64,000 bases of DNA, from the NCBI GenBank assembly GCA_029946065.1, contig JAQSDU010000020.1:354368-418367 (forward strand), read 5' to 3'. Below are positions 1 to 9,346 of the stretch, in pieces. Position 1 is the first letter of the stretch; every line of letters starts with the position of its first letter. The DNA is from Flavobacterium sp. GTDB taxonomy: Bacteria > Bacteroidota > Bacteroidia > Flavobacteriales > Flavobacteriaceae. Position numbers and translations under genes: made by a program. The notes beneath the pieces are model-generated. The model saw only the letters and a list, made by a program, of their open reading frames with translations. It made no database searches and was not told the origin of the DNA.

Positions 1-1
1 A

Positions 2-760
2 CTCGGTTTTTCCTATCGCACACTCGAATCGGCATCGCCAACGTTCAGTCTTGCTTATTATACCGATTTGACGCAGCAACATATCAAATCGGATATCACA
101 CAATCTGAAATGAATTTTCAAATCGATTATACGCCAGGCAGGAAAACAACAGGTTATGGTGTCGAAAGACATATTGTTGACAGCCCGTTTCCAAGGGTTT
201 TTGTGAATTATAGTCAAGGATTGAAAGGCGTTTTGAACAGCGATTTTGATTATGAAAAAATCCAATTGTACTATAAGCAGCCTTTAAATATGGGTGGTAT
301 CGGACGACTGGATGCGATTATAGAATTAGGAAAAACCTACAGTTACATTCCGCTTGGGCTGATGAGTATCGTTCCTGGAAACCAGACTTATTTTTCAATT
401 GAAAACACGTTTAACCTTTTGGATTTTTATGAATTTGAAGCCGATTCGTATGCGACATTACAATTGCAGCACAATTTTGGCGGAAGGATTTTTTCAAGGA
501 TTCCGTTTTTAAGGAAGCTCAACTGGCGCGAAACGGTTGGATTCAAAGGTGTTTATGGAACGATAAGCGACAAAAATAGAATTATCAACCAGCCATCTGG
601 ATTGGTTTATAATGCTCCGGAAGATTTTTATTGGGAATACAACGCCGGAATTGGAAATATCTTTAAGGTATTTAAGATAGAGTTCAGTTGGAGAGGTAGT
701 TATATTACACCACAGTCCAATAATTTTGGAGTGAAAGGATCATTTGGGTTTTATTTTTAA
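2..760 (+). CDS. DUF5686-type outer membrane protein, 3' part only
   Basis: The reading frame is open from the left edge, so only the C-terminal 252 or so residues are present. The visible part has alternating aromatic and polar strands typical of an outer-membrane beta-barrel, includes the stretch SPFPRVFVNYSQGLKG, and ends in FGFYF, a terminal aromatic residue as expected for BAM substrates. The pattern fits the C-terminal barrel of Bacteroidetes DUF5686 proteins, which carry an N-terminal carboxypeptidase-regulatory-like domain that would lie outside the window. The molecular function of this family is not established. The gene ends just before a strong hairpin. An internal TTG near position 68 is not a credible start because the homologous fold continues upstream of it. 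Confidence 0.75.
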   Translation, partial: LGFSYRTLESASPTFSLAYYTDLTQQHIKSDITQSEMNFQIDYTPGRKTTGYGVERHIVDSPFPRVFVNYSQGLKGVLNSDFDYEKIQLYYKQPLNMGGIGRLDAIIELGKTYSYIPLGLMSIVPGNQTYFSIENTFNLLDFYEFEADSYATLQLQHNFGGRIFSRIPFLRKLNWRETVGFKGVYGTISDKNRIINQPSGLVYNAPEDFYWEYNAGIGNIFKVFKIEFSWRGSYITPQSNNFGVKGSFGFYF

Positions 761-776
761 TAATCAGTTTATAGTG

Positions 777-811
777 GAAAGCTTCCAGCCTTTTAAAGGC
801 TGGAAGCTTTC
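777..811 (+). terminator. Strong inverted repeat after the DUF5686 gene
   Basis: A perfect 14-bp inverted repeat (arms 777-790 and 798-811, core CTTCCAGCC/GGCTGGAAG) lies 16 bases after the stop codon. There is no T-run behind it, so it may act as a terminator or an mRNA 3'-end stabiliser. It ends 12 bases before the next gene. Confidence 0.7.
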
Positions 812-823
812 TAATTAAAAACC

Positions 824-1414
824 ATGGAAGAACCAATTTCTCACCTTTCCAAAGACAAAATTCTAAAATCCATTTTAGAAACCCATGGTCATCCCATTAT
901 CCAAAAGCGCGATGAAGGTTTTGCTGCAATGTGTCATATTATATTGGAGCAACAAGTCTCGATCGCTTCTGCAAAAGCTTGTTATGATAAGCTTAAAAAT
1001 CATTTGGGTGAAATAGCTCCCGAATATCTACTAAATGCCGATGATTCTGAATTGCGGAATTGCGGTATTTCACGCCAGAAAACTTTATACCTGAAAGATT
1101 TAGCTGGAAAAGTCATCTCAAAGGAATTGGATTTTGCTTCCTTTTCCAATAAATTGGAAATGCAAATCCGCGAAGAATTGCTGAAGATAAAAGGCGTTGG
1201 CAACTGGTCGATAGAAGTGTATCTGATGTTTTGCCTGCAATCACCGGATATTATTCCGCTCGGCGATATTGCTATTAAGAATACGATAAAGGAATTATAC
1301 GACATTCATACCACAGAAGAAATGGCAATTCTTGCCGAAAACTGGAGACCACACCGCACTTTGGCTTCCTATATCTTATGGCACCATTATTTGAAGAAAA
1401 GGAATAAGATTTAA
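824..1414 (+). CDS. HhH-GPD DNA-3-methyladenine glycosylase (AlkA-like)
   Basis: A 196-residue protein of the HhH-GPD base-excision repair family, expected to remove alkylated purines from DNA. The helix-hairpin-helix is seen at residues 119-131 (LLKIKGVGNWSIE), and the catalytic Asp is probably Asp148 in PLGDIAIKN, the same spacing as in AlkA. EQQVS near residue 42 matches the family's substrate-pocket helix. It lacks the extra N-terminal domain of E. coli AlkA, and this short form is common in Bacteroidetes. It has no evident operon partner. The start at 824 follows directly on the upstream hairpin. Confidence 0.85.
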   Translation: MEEPISHLSKDKILKSILETHGHPIIQKRDEGFAAMCHIILEQQVSIASAKACYDKLKNHLGEIAPEYLLNADDSELRNCGISRQKTLYLKDLAGKVISKELDFASFSNKLEMQIREELLKIKGVGNWSIEVYLMFCLQSPDIIPLGDIAIKNTIKELYDIHTTEEMAILAENWRPHRTLASYILWHHYLKKRNKI

Positions 1415-1509
1415 TTAGAAAATGAGATAATTATCGAATGATTGGTTTGATAAAAAAATCACAATCTTATGAAACACGTGCTTCATAAATTCTGCTACAA
1501 TAATTGTCC

Positions 1510-1541
1510 AATTCTCTCATTTTCTAATTCCCTCGTTTTCT
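1510..1541. repeat. Four tandem 8-bp units
   Basis: AATTCTCT, CATTTTCT, AATTCCCT and CGTTTTCT follow one another without gaps in the space between the glycosylase gene and hppA. This is one of many short-period arrays in the window. Confidence 0.7.
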
Positions 1542-1569
1542 AATTTGATAAAAACCGCCAACAAGTACA

Positions 1570-1596
1570 TTTGTTCTTAAAATTTTGTTATTTTTG
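1570..1596 (+). promoter_or_regulatory. Candidate promoter of hppA
   Basis: A -7 box TATTTTTG (1589-1596) matches the Bacteroidetes TAnnTTTG consensus. TTTG at 1570-1573 could be the -33 box, but the 15-base spacing is shorter than usual. The hppA start is 31 bases downstream. Confidence 0.5.
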
Positions 1597-1627
1597 CAGC
1601 CGATAAATTAAGAACAAAAATTACATT

Positions 1628-4087
1628 ATGGATTCAATGATGATTTATGTGCCGATTGTTATGGCATTGATAGGGCTTGCTTTCATGGCGGCCAAAAGAG
1701 CTTGGGTTTTAAAGCAGGATGCCGGCGACGGGAAGATGAAAGAAATTTCAGATTACATCTATGAAGGTGCATTGGCTTTCCTTAAAGCAGAGTACAGATT
1801 ATTAGCAATATTTGTTGTTTTAGCAAGTGTTGTTTTAGCAGGTCTTACTTTCTTACCTGGCGTAAAAACACATTTATTAATAGTTGTTGCTTTTGTTTTT
1901 GGTGCTTTCTTTTCTGCTTTAGCAGGAAATATGGGTATGAAAATCGCAACAAAAACTAACGTAAGAACAACACAAGCTGCTCGTACAAGTTTACCGCAAG
2001 CATTAAAAGTTTCTTTTGGTGGTGGAACCGTAATGGGATTAGGCGTTGCCGGTTTGGCCGTTTTAGGGCTTACAGGCTTTTTTATTATATTATATAACCT
2101 TTTTATGGGCGGTGTTTGGACCAATACCGAAGACATGACCAAATTGCTTGAAACACTTGCCGGTTTCTCTCTTGGAGCAGAATCAATCGCATTGTTCGCA
2201 CGTGTTGGTGGTGGAATTTATACAAAAGCAGCCGACGTAGGTGCTGACCTTGTTGGAAAAGTAGAAGCCGGAATCCCGGAAGATGATCCACGTAACCCTG
2301 CAACAATTGCAGATAACGTTGGAGATAATGTTGGAGACGTAGCCGGAATGGGCGCCGATTTGTTCGGTTCTTATGTAGCAACAGTTTTGGCTGCGATGGT
2401 TTTAGGTAATTATGTAATTAAAGATATGGGTGGCAGCATCCAAGACGCTTTCGGCGGAATCGGACCAATTTTATTGCCAATGGCGATTGCAGGTTTCGGA
2501 ATCCTTTTTTCAATCATCGGAACAATGTTGGTAAAAATAAACAGCAACGATGCTAAAGAAAAGCAAGTGCAAGGTGCGTTGAACGTTGGAAACTGGGTTT
2601 CTATCGTCTTAACAGCAGTATCTTGTTATGTATTGGTAAAATACATGTTGCCGGAAACAATGAAAATGACTTTCTTCGGCGAAGGCCTTAAAGATATTTC
2701 TTCAATGAGAGTGTTTTATGCTACGATCGTTGGATTGGTAGTAGGCGGAACGATTTCATCAGTAACAGAATATTATACAGGATTAGGTACAAAACCAGTT
2801 TTGGCAATCGTACAAAAATCATCAACAGGTGCTGGAACTAACGTAATTGCTGGTTTGGCTACAGGAATGATTTCTACTTTCCCAACCGTATTGTTGTTCG
2901 CAGGTGCTATCTGGGCGTCTTATGCTTTGGCTGGTTTCTACGGAGTGGCGCTGGCTGCATCTGCAATGATGGCAACAACAGCTATGCAATTGGCTATCGA
3001 TGCTTTCGGACCAATTTCTGATAACGCTGGTGGTATCGCCGAAATGAGCGAATTGCCAAAAGAAGTACGTACAAGAACAGATATATTAGATTCAGTAGGT
3101 AACACGACTGCCGCAACAGGAAAAGGTTTTGCAATCGCTTCTGCTGCTTTGACATCTTTGGCTTTATTTGCCGCTTATGTAACTTTTACGGGTATCGATG
3201 GTATCAATATTTTCAAGGCTCCGGTTTTGGCTATGTTGTTCGTGGGAGGAATGATTCCAGTGGTATTTTCTGCTTTAGCAATGAATTCCGTTGGAAAAGC
3301 TGCAATGGACATGGTGTATGAAGTACGCCGTCAGTTCAGGGAAATTCCGGGTATCATGGAAGGTACAGGAAAACCTGAATATGCAAAATGTGTTGATATT
3401 TCTACAAAAGCCGCTTTGCGTGAAATGATGTTGCCGGGAATATTGACTATCGGTTTTCCAATCGCAATCGTATTATTAGGAAAGCTAGTCTATGCCGATA
3501 ACAATCAGTTAATTGCTGAAATGTTGGGTGGTTATATGGCTGGTGTTACGGTATCAGGTGTGCTTTGGGCGGTGTTCCAAAACAACGCTGGTGGTGCATG
3601 GGACAACGCTAAAAAATCTTTTGAGGCAGGTGTAATGATCAACGGCGAAATGACCTACAAAGGTTCAGATGCGCACAAAGCGGCTGTAACCGGAGATACT
3701 GTAGGTGATCCATTTAAAGATACTTCAGGCCCGTCAATGAACATTCTTATAAAGTTGACTTGTTTGATCGGATTGGTAATTGCTCCAATTTTGGGTAATG
3801 AAAGCCATACTACGGTTGAAAAAGCTGCAACTTGTTGTTCAGCAGAAGGCAAATGTACTTCGATGTCTAAAGACGAATGTATTGCTAAAGGCTGTACTAG
3901 TGCTACTTGTGAGCACATGCACCCAGTAGTAAAAGAAGAAGTTTCTAGCCGTATTATGATTGAAAAATCAAATGTAAACGGAAAGGTACAAGCTACTGTT
4001 ACAACAACTGTAAACGGTAAAGCCGATGTTCAAAAATTTGAAGGTACGGAAGCCGAAGTGCAAACAAAAATCGATTCTTTGAAATAA
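1628..4087 (+). CDS. hppA: K+-dependent membrane-bound pyrophosphatase with Cys-rich C-terminal extension
   Basis: An 819-residue ion pump that couples pyrophosphate hydrolysis to H+ and/or Na+ export across the inner membrane. Family signatures are clear: DVGADLVGKVE at 203-213 and the following DDPRNPATIADNVGDNVGD that binds Mg-PPi. Ala495 in GNTTAATGKG marks the K+-dependent subfamily (Lys in K+-independent enzymes). Which ion is pumped cannot be read safely. The core ends near residue 723; the last 96 residues are an extension with six cysteines and two histidines (about 735-765) followed by a polar, Thr/Val-rich segment. Since both termini of these pumps lie outside the cytoplasm, the extension should face the periplasm. 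The gene is monocistronic, with a promoter and a terminator of its own. Confidence 0.95.
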   Translation: MDSMMIYVPIVMALIGLAFMAAKRAWVLKQDAGDGKMKEISDYIYEGALAFLKAEYRLLAIFVVLASVVLAGLTFLPGVKTHLLIVVAFVFGAFFSALAGNMGMKIATKTNVRTTQAARTSLPQALKVSFGGGTVMGLGVAGLAVLGLTGFFIILYNLFMGGVWTNTEDMTKLLETLAGFSLGAESIALFARVGGGIYTKAADVGADLVGKVEAGIPEDDPRNPATIADNVGDNVGDVAGMGADLFGSYVATVLAAMVLGNYVIKDMGGSIQDAFGGIGPILLPMAIAGFGILFSIIGTMLVKINSNDAKEKQVQGALNVGNWVSIVLTAVSCYVLVKYMLPETMKMTFFGEGLKDISSMRVFYATIVGLVVGGTISSVTEYYTGLGTKPVLAIVQKSSTGAGTNVIAGLATGMISTFPTVLLFAGAIWASYALAGFYGVALAASAMMATTAMQLAIDAFGPISDNAGGIAEMSELPKEVRTRTDILDSVGNTTAATGKGFAIASAALTSLALFAAYVTFTGIDGINIFKAPVLAMLFVGGMIPVVFSALAMNSVGKAAMDMVYEVRRQFREIPGIMEGTGKPEYAKCVDISTKAALREMMLPGILTIGFPIAIVLLGKLVYADNNQLIAEMLGGYMAGVTVSGVLWAVFQNNAGGAWDNAKKSFEAGVMINGEMTYKGSDAHKAAVTGDTVGDPFKDTSGPSMNILIKLTCLIGLVIAPILGNESHTTVEKAATCCSAEGKCTSMSKDECIAKGCTSATCEHMHPVVKEEVSSRIMIEKSNVNGKVQATVTTTVNGKADVQKFEGTEAEVQTKIDSLK

Positions 4088-4108
4088 AAATATTTCATTA
4101 GTTTATAT

Positions 4109-4137
4109 AAAAGCCCTGCAGAGATGTGGGGCTTTTT
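4109..4137 (+). terminator. Intrinsic terminator of hppA
   Basis: AAAAGCCC (4109-4116) pairs with GGGCTTTT (4129-4136) and runs into a T-tract, 21 bases after the hppA stop codon. Confidence 0.85.
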
Positions 4138-4409
4138 CGTTTAATCTTGTTTCAGCCAATGTCGTTGCTAGGAAGAATGACAAAGAAAACGCGCAACGGT
4201 ATGCATTATTTGTTTAAGAATAGCAACCAGATTGCACGAATTAAATAGATAAAAATAGATTTTACCCAATTAAAATAATGAACAACTTATCTGTGAAAGT
4301 CCGCTAAATCTGTGTCGTCTGTGTGCCATTTATCTACAACCACTCGGTTGGCTCATCTTTGGTTTTTTTACGCTCCGACTTTTTGCTACCTTTATCCAAA
4401 ACAATTCCA
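4138..4409. other. Non-coding spacer between hppA and the hexosaminidase gene
   Basis: No gene is seen. At 4286-4327 there is a degenerate near-repeat of the unit TCTGTG with about 9-bp spacing, resembling other intergenic arrays here. TACCTTTA at 4387-4394, 15 bases before the chosen start at 4410, may be a weak -7 box. Confidence 0.5.
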
Positions 4410-5984
4410 ATGCTCAGAAAAGTAATCTTCCTTTTATTCCTAACCGCTTCCGGATTTTCACAAAATCTCTTGCCGTTGATTCCGCAGCCGCAATTTGTTG
4501 TCATAAAAAAGGGCAATTTCATTCTTAACAACGCTACACTCATTCGCGCTGAGGCGAGTCCGTTTGAAGCAAAATTTTTGAAAGAGTACCTCGAAAAACA
4601 ATACGGACTCCAACTCAAATCCGGCACAAAACCATCGGTACGAGAAATTGTACTACAGATTGTTGCAGCCGATGCTACGGTCTCTAAAGAAAAATACCAG
4701 CTAGCCATTACAGATCGCACGGTCTATATTACGGCTGCTGATAACCAAGGCATTTTTTATGGTATTCAGACTTTTTTACAGCTTTTACCAACCGAAAAAG
4801 GAAGCGTACTTAAAATCTCTTGCCTCGAGATCAATGATGAACCAAAGTTCAAATGGCGCGGCATGCACCTTGATGTGGCGCGGCATTTCTTTTCGCCTGC
4901 TTTTGTCAAAAAATATATCGATTATATCGCAATGTATAAGATGAATACTTTCCACTGGCACTTGACCGATGATCAAGGATGGCGTATAGAAATTAAAAAA
5001 TATCCCAAACTTACAAGTATAAGTGCTTTTCGAAAAGGCTCGATGGTAGGGCATTATAACGACCAAAAATATGATGATATCCGTTATGGCGGTTTTTATA
5101 CGCAAGAAGAAATCAAAGAGATTGTGAAATATGCAAGCGACCGCCACATTACGATCATCCCTGAAATCGAAATGCCCGGGCACGCTCAGGCTGCTTTGGC
5201 CGCTTATCCGGAATTGTCATGCACAGGTGGCCCTTTTGAAGTAGCAAAGCAATGGGGCGTCCTAGACGATGTGTTTTGTCCGAAAGACGAGACTTTTGTT
5301 TTTCTTGAAAATGTACTAACGGAAGTGATTGATTTGTTCCCATCGGCATATATCCACATTGGTGGTGATGAATGTCCGAAGACCAGATGGAAAAATTGCC
5401 CGCATTGCCAAGAACTAATGCAGCGTCAGGGTTTGAAAGACGAGCATGAGTTACAGAGTTATTTTATAAGAGTTATCGAGCGTTTCGTAAATAGCAAAGG
5501 CAGAAAAATCATTGGCTGGGACGAAATCCTTGAAGGTGGTCTCGCGCCCAACGCTGCTGTAATGAGCTGGCGTGGCACTGAAGGGGGAATTGCCGCTGCA
5601 AAAGACCAACATTTTGTGGTGATGTCGCCGGGTTCGCATTGTTATTTCGATCAATATCAAGCCGATCCAGCAACGGAACCCCTTGCGATAGGAGGTAATA
5701 TTACCGTGGAAAAAGTATATGCTTATCAACCCATTCCCGAAGGATTATCAACAGAAGAATCAAAATATATCATGGGTGCACAGGCAAACGTCTGGACGGA
5801 ATATATCACTACGCCCAAACATGTCGAGTATATGATTTTTCCACGTATGGCAGCTTTAGCAGAAGTAGTTTGGGGAACGTCTGACACTTCGAAGTATGCC
5901 GACTTTAAGAAAAGACTATTAGAACATTTTGCGCTTTTAGATAAGTTGGGCGTTAATTATAGCAAAGCGATTTTAAAACCGTAA
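4410..5984 (+). CDS. Secreted family GH20 beta-N-acetylhexosaminidase
   Basis: A 524-residue enzyme that releases terminal GlcNAc/GalNAc from chitin oligomers, glycans or peptidoglycan fragments. The start at 4410 was chosen over an upstream in-frame ATG at 4323 because it directly begins a signal peptide (MLRKVIFLLFLTASGFSQ), and the 29 extra residues look like spacer sequence. After an N-terminal GH20b-like domain comes the TIM barrel, opening with FKWRGMHLDVARHFF and containing FHWHLTDDQGWRIEI. The catalytic Asp-Glu pair is Asp320-Glu321 in HIGGDECPK; the Asp orients the substrate acetamido group and the Glu is the general acid. No T9SS tail is present, so it is probably periplasmic. Single gene, with a convergent neighbour downstream. 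Confidence 0.92.
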   Translation: MLRKVIFLLFLTASGFSQNLLPLIPQPQFVVIKKGNFILNNATLIRAEASPFEAKFLKEYLEKQYGLQLKSGTKPSVREIVLQIVAADATVSKEKYQLAITDRTVYITAADNQGIFYGIQTFLQLLPTEKGSVLKISCLEINDEPKFKWRGMHLDVARHFFSPAFVKKYIDYIAMYKMNTFHWHLTDDQGWRIEIKKYPKLTSISAFRKGSMVGHYNDQKYDDIRYGGFYTQEEIKEIVKYASDRHITIIPEIEMPGHAQAALAAYPELSCTGGPFEVAKQWGVLDDVFCPKDETFVFLENVLTEVIDLFPSAYIHIGGDECPKTRWKNCPHCQELMQRQGLKDEHELQSYFIRVIERFVNSKGRKIIGWDEILEGGLAPNAAVMSWRGTEGGIAAAKDQHFVVMSPGSHCYFDQYQADPATEPLAIGGNITVEKVYAYQPIPEGLSTEESKYIMGAQANVWTEYITTPKHVEYMIFPRMAALAEVVWGTSDTSKYADFKKRLLEHFALLDKLGVNYSKAILKP

Positions 5985-5994
5985 GTAAAACACA

Positions 5995-6024
5995 AAAGCC
6001 GCCTCAAATTTAATTGAGACGGCT
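5995..6024. terminator. Bidirectional terminator between convergent genes
   Basis: AAGCCG-C-CTCAA pairs with TTGAG-A-CGGCTT around a short AT loop. A-rich and T-rich flanks suit termination from both directions. Confidence 0.8.
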
Positions 6025-6044
6025 TCTTTATTTGAGTAATTTTT

Positions 6045-7652
6045 TTATGGTTTTGCAATCAATTTTCCTGATTGGATAATACGATTTCCTGAAACGATTT
6101 TATAAAAATACATTCCAGATTGCAGGTTTCCGGTTGATACCGTAACCAATTGTCCTATTATTTTAGTAGCTATAACTTCACGTCCTGTTACATCGTATAA
6201 TTGGAACATCGCATCGTTAGCAAGTGTATTTTCGTTTACAGCAATGTTTAATGATGAATTAAAGGGATTTGGATACAATGTCACTATTTTAGTTTGTAAT
6301 ACTGTAGGGATACTCAAATTGGCACAACCCGCTGTCATAGTTGCGGTAACCGCATTCGTTAGAACGCTTCCTGTGGTAGAAAAAGCCCTACCGTCAATTG
6401 TTACACCGGTGGATAGGCTCACTGCGCCATTGTTTCCGATTAGCGTTCCTTTAAAAACAGAATAATCGCTGATGCTTGTAGCACCGTCAATCTTCCAAAA
6501 TACATTTTTCGCCTGTGTTCCATTCGTCAATATTACATTGGCATAGGTACTGGTGGAAAATGCGCCATTTACCTGAAGTACGAACACAGCATCGCTATTA
6601 CCTTGTGCGTTTAGATATAATGTATTCGTTAGTACGGTCGCCGCATTGAGCAAATAAGTATGTGGTGTAAGTACAAGATCGTTCCCAAACTGTGCAGGAT
6701 ATAACAGTTCTATGTCATACGGAATCGTGTTGAGGTAAGTATAAACAGTAGCCAAATCTGCTGCTGCCTGAGCTGTTGAAGTGTCAGGTTGTGGGTGTAT
6801 TGTACCTATTACATTAACAGCATCAAACCCTGTAGTCGGCCCAACATTACTTCCTACATCGCCGGTAACATACGTAATGCCTGCATTCGTAACCGAACCG
6901 TTGCCTGAGAACAACGTATAACATGCCGTGCTAGCGAGTACTGGTGCAGTAGGGCCGTTGAGTTCAGGACTGCCACAGCCTAAAGGCATATAAGAAAGAA
7001 CACCGTCGGCGGTAACAGCACCAGTGGTAGAAAAGGCCCTACCTTCAAGGGTGTTGTTCGTATTCATATTAATTGCGGCATTATTGGCGATGATGGTGCC
7101 TCGCATTGTAGTGCCGGATGCCATACTTACCAAACCTTCTACCTTCCAGAAAATATTGCATGCCAGTGCGCCGTTGGCCAATAAGATTTCTGAATTGGCA
7201 TTGGTTGAAAAAGCGCCTTCAATTTGAATTATAAATACAGCATTTGGATTGTTTTGGGCATCAAAAGTCAATGCGCCGCCTAAAATAGCTGCGCCCGATA
7301 TTGAATATACACCAGCAGTAAACACAACGCCATTTCCTAATAAAGACGAAGGAAAGTATTGGGGAATCGTCGCATTGAGTTGGTTATAAGCAATTAATAG
7401 ATCGGTTGAAGCCTGAGCGCTCACAAGGTCGTTATCGTGCATTACGCCATCGACATTTCCAAATCCAGTACTAGAGCCGTTATTGGTGCCAACATTTCCG
7501 GTGTAGTGCGAAATTCCGGAGTTGGTTACCGCTCCGTTTGAAGAAAAGAGAACGAAGTTTGCCGCAGTCCCTAAGACGGGTGCTTGTGCATAATTGGCAA
7601 AAGGTATTAGCACAGCTGTAACAGCCGTGAAAAAAAGTAATTTGATTTGCAT
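6045..7652 (-). CDS. Secreted tandem ice-binding-like (DUF3494) protein with T9SS tail
   Basis: A 535-residue protein with a signal peptide ending in YAQA. Two copies of the DUF3494 ice-binding-protein fold follow (about residues 24-225 and 235-445). Both contain the family pattern: LFSSNGAVTNSG / LFSGNGSVTNAG, TGNVG / TGDVG, FWKVEG / FWKIDG, and GRAFSTTGAV / GRAFSTTGSV. The last 80 or so residues (YPNPFNSSLNIAV through LIAKP) form a type A T9SS sorting domain, so it should be secreted and perhaps anchored to the surface. DUF3494 proteins bind ice or inhibit recrystallisation in cold-adapted microbes, but the family is also found in mesophiles, so ice binding is an inference. The two domains look like an internal duplication. 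Confidence 0.88.
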   Translation of the reverse strand: MQIKLLFFTAVTAVLIPFANYAQAPVLGTAANFVLFSSNGAVTNSGISHYTGNVGTNNGSSTGFGNVDGVMHDNDLVSAQASTDLLIAYNQLNATIPQYFPSSLLGNGVVFTAGVYSISGAAILGGALTFDAQNNPNAVFIIQIEGAFSTNANSEILLANGALACNIFWKVEGLVSMASGTTMRGTIIANNAAINMNTNNTLEGRAFSTTGAVTADGVLSYMPLGCGSPELNGPTAPVLASTACYTLFSGNGSVTNAGITYVTGDVGSNVGPTTGFDAVNVIGTIHPQPDTSTAQAAADLATVYTYLNTIPYDIELLYPAQFGNDLVLTPHTYLLNAATVLTNTLYLNAQGNSDAVFVLQVNGAFSTSTYANVILTNGTQAKNVFWKIDGATSISDYSVFKGTLIGNNGAVSLSTGVTIDGRAFSTTGSVLTNAVTATMTAGCANLSIPTVLQTKIVTLYPNPFNSSLNIAVNENTLANDAMFQLYDVTGREVIATKIIGQLVTVSTGNLQSGMYFYKIVSGNRIIQSGKLIAKP

Positions 7653-7808
7653 ATTGGATTATTTACATTGCCAAAGGATTTTAGCAGCAATGCAAGGTCA
7701 GACAGTTATGGCTGCAAACGATTATACAATTGCATGTATTCGTTACAGTATTAGTGTTAAGTTTTAAGTGAGCAATACGCTAAAAAGGAACACTGATTAT
7801 TAAACAAT

Positions 7809-8423
7809 CTAAAAAAGTCCGTTCAATTCCGCATTGATTTTATTCAAAATAATTCCCAAGTCCTCAGGATTATTGACAAAATCGATATTGTCAACGTCAA
7901 TAATCAACAATTTCCCTTTGTTATATGTCTGGATCCAAGCCTCATAACGTTCATTCAAACGGCTTAAATAATCAATTGAAATAGAATTTTCATATTCACG
8001 CCCACGTTTGTGAATCTGTCCGACAAGATTTGGGATAGAACTCCGCAAATAAATCAGCAAATCTGGTGCTTTTACCAAGCTTTCCATCAATTCGAACAAA
8101 GAAGAATAATTCTGAAAATCACGGTTCGTCATCAATCCCATTGCATGTAAATTCGGTGCAAAAATGTGTGCATCTTCATAAATCGTACGGTCCTGAATGA
8201 TTTTCTTACCGCTTTCGCGAATTTGAAGCACTTGTCGGTAACGGCTGTTCAGGAAATAAATCTGCAGGTTAAAAGACCAACGCTCCATCTGGTGGTAAAA
8301 ATCATCCAAGTACGGATTGTCAACTACATCTTCATAATGCGGTTCCCATTTGAACTGTTTCGCCAAAAGGCGTGTCAGTGTTGTTTTTCCTGCTCCGATA
8401 TTTCCTGCTACTGCTATGTGCAT
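7809..8423 (-). CDS. Deoxynucleoside kinase
   Basis: A 204-residue dNK-family kinase that phosphorylates deoxynucleosides for salvage. It has a P-loop GNIGAGKTT at residues 7-15, the DRTIYEDAHIF motif in place of the usual DRS region, and a Lys/Arg-rich lid (HKRGREYE). Bacteroidetes members resemble deoxyadenosine/deoxyguanosine kinases, but the base specificity cannot be settled by eye. Its ATG shares one base with the stop codon of the upstream gene (TAATG), so the two genes are probably translationally coupled. Confidence 0.88.
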   Translation of the reverse strand: MHIAVAGNIGAGKTTLTRLLAKQFKWEPHYEDVVDNPYLDDFYHQMERWSFNLQIYFLNSRYRQVLQIRESGKKIIQDRTIYEDAHIFAPNLHAMGLMTNRDFQNYSSLFELMESLVKAPDLLIYLRSSIPNLVGQIHKRGREYENSISIDYLSRLNERYEAWIQTYNKGKLLIIDVDNIDFVNNPEDLGIILNKINAELNGLF

Positions 8424-9214
8424 TATGGTATTGTGATTTTATAATTCGTAATTCCGTGGTCTGTAAAAATAACTAAAATTTGTCCTTTGAGAAAAAAACT
8501 TTTAGCTGATTTATCAATATTATCAACAGTATAGGTTTTGGTGTTTTTTGGGTCGTTTAGAAACAATTTTCCGTCTTTGGAAAAAAGTAATAGTTGCTCG
8601 CCGGTGATTTGTATGGCATCAAAATCGGATACTTTTCCTAAATTAGAAATCTTACCAAAAACATCACAACGGAACCAACTATTGCTTTCGTCAATCCATT
8701 GGAAATAATTGAAATCGGAGGTGTAATATCTGAAATTGCCTTGAAATGAAGGTGTCAGAAAGGTATAAGTATTTTTTAGGTAATCGTATAATCCCAATTT
8801 TTGCGAAAGCGAATCATACATCCAAAAACGGTTTTGCGATGCCATTCCGGTTGCCGAAACTACAATTGAAGGTGCAGCTTCTGAAAGATTGATGCGCTGG
8901 GTTTCATTTAACTGGTTGTCAAGTGTGATAATCGTATTGAAGTTTTCATAAAAAAGCAGGATTTTTAACGGATTAATCAAATCGATTTTTGTCAATTTAC
9001 CGAGTAGCAAGTTTTTGTAAGCAACAGATTTTCCAGATTTCACCTTAAAAAATTCATTGTCTTTTACGAAATAACTGAAACCGAATTCATCATTTCCGGC
9101 AAACCCATCGGCTGTCATTTTAGTTTCATCTAAAGGCGAAAGAAGCACTTGGCGGCTTTGTCCAAAGGCGGAATAGCCAATACAGAAAATAAGGATAACA
9201 ATAAGGTTTTTCAT
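8423..9214 (-). CDS. Conserved secreted protein of unknown function, coupled to the kinase
   Basis: A 263-residue protein with a signal peptide (MKNLIVILIFCIGYSAFGQ). The rest is all-beta in character, with repeated short hydrophobic strands separated by turns, for example LLFYENFNTIITLDNQLN and LLLFSKDGKLFLNDPKN, as in a single beta-propeller-like domain. No catalytic motif was recognised. It is the first gene of a two-gene unit with the deoxynucleoside kinase, overlapping it by one base. A functional link to nucleoside salvage is not obvious, and the coupling may only reflect compact packing. Confidence 0.75.
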   Translation of the reverse strand: MKNLIVILIFCIGYSAFGQSRQVLLSPLDETKMTADGFAGNDEFGFSYFVKDNEFFKVKSGKSVAYKNLLLGKLTKIDLINPLKILLFYENFNTIITLDNQLNETQRINLSEAAPSIVVSATGMASQNRFWMYDSLSQKLGLYDYLKNTYTFLTPSFQGNFRYYTSDFNYFQWIDESNSWFRCDVFGKISNLGKVSDFDAIQITGEQLLLFSKDGKLFLNDPKNTKTYTVDNIDKSAKSFFLKGQILVIFTDHGITNYKITIP

Positions 9215-9346
9215 AAGGCTAGCAAATTACAAAAAAAACAAACAGATTAGTCGAAAGTGAAGAGGCGAAAGCTAAAAAAAAATTATGATTTTTTAACATT
9301 GAACTTGCTAACCTTAGGCTTTACAATAAATACATTTAACAAAACA

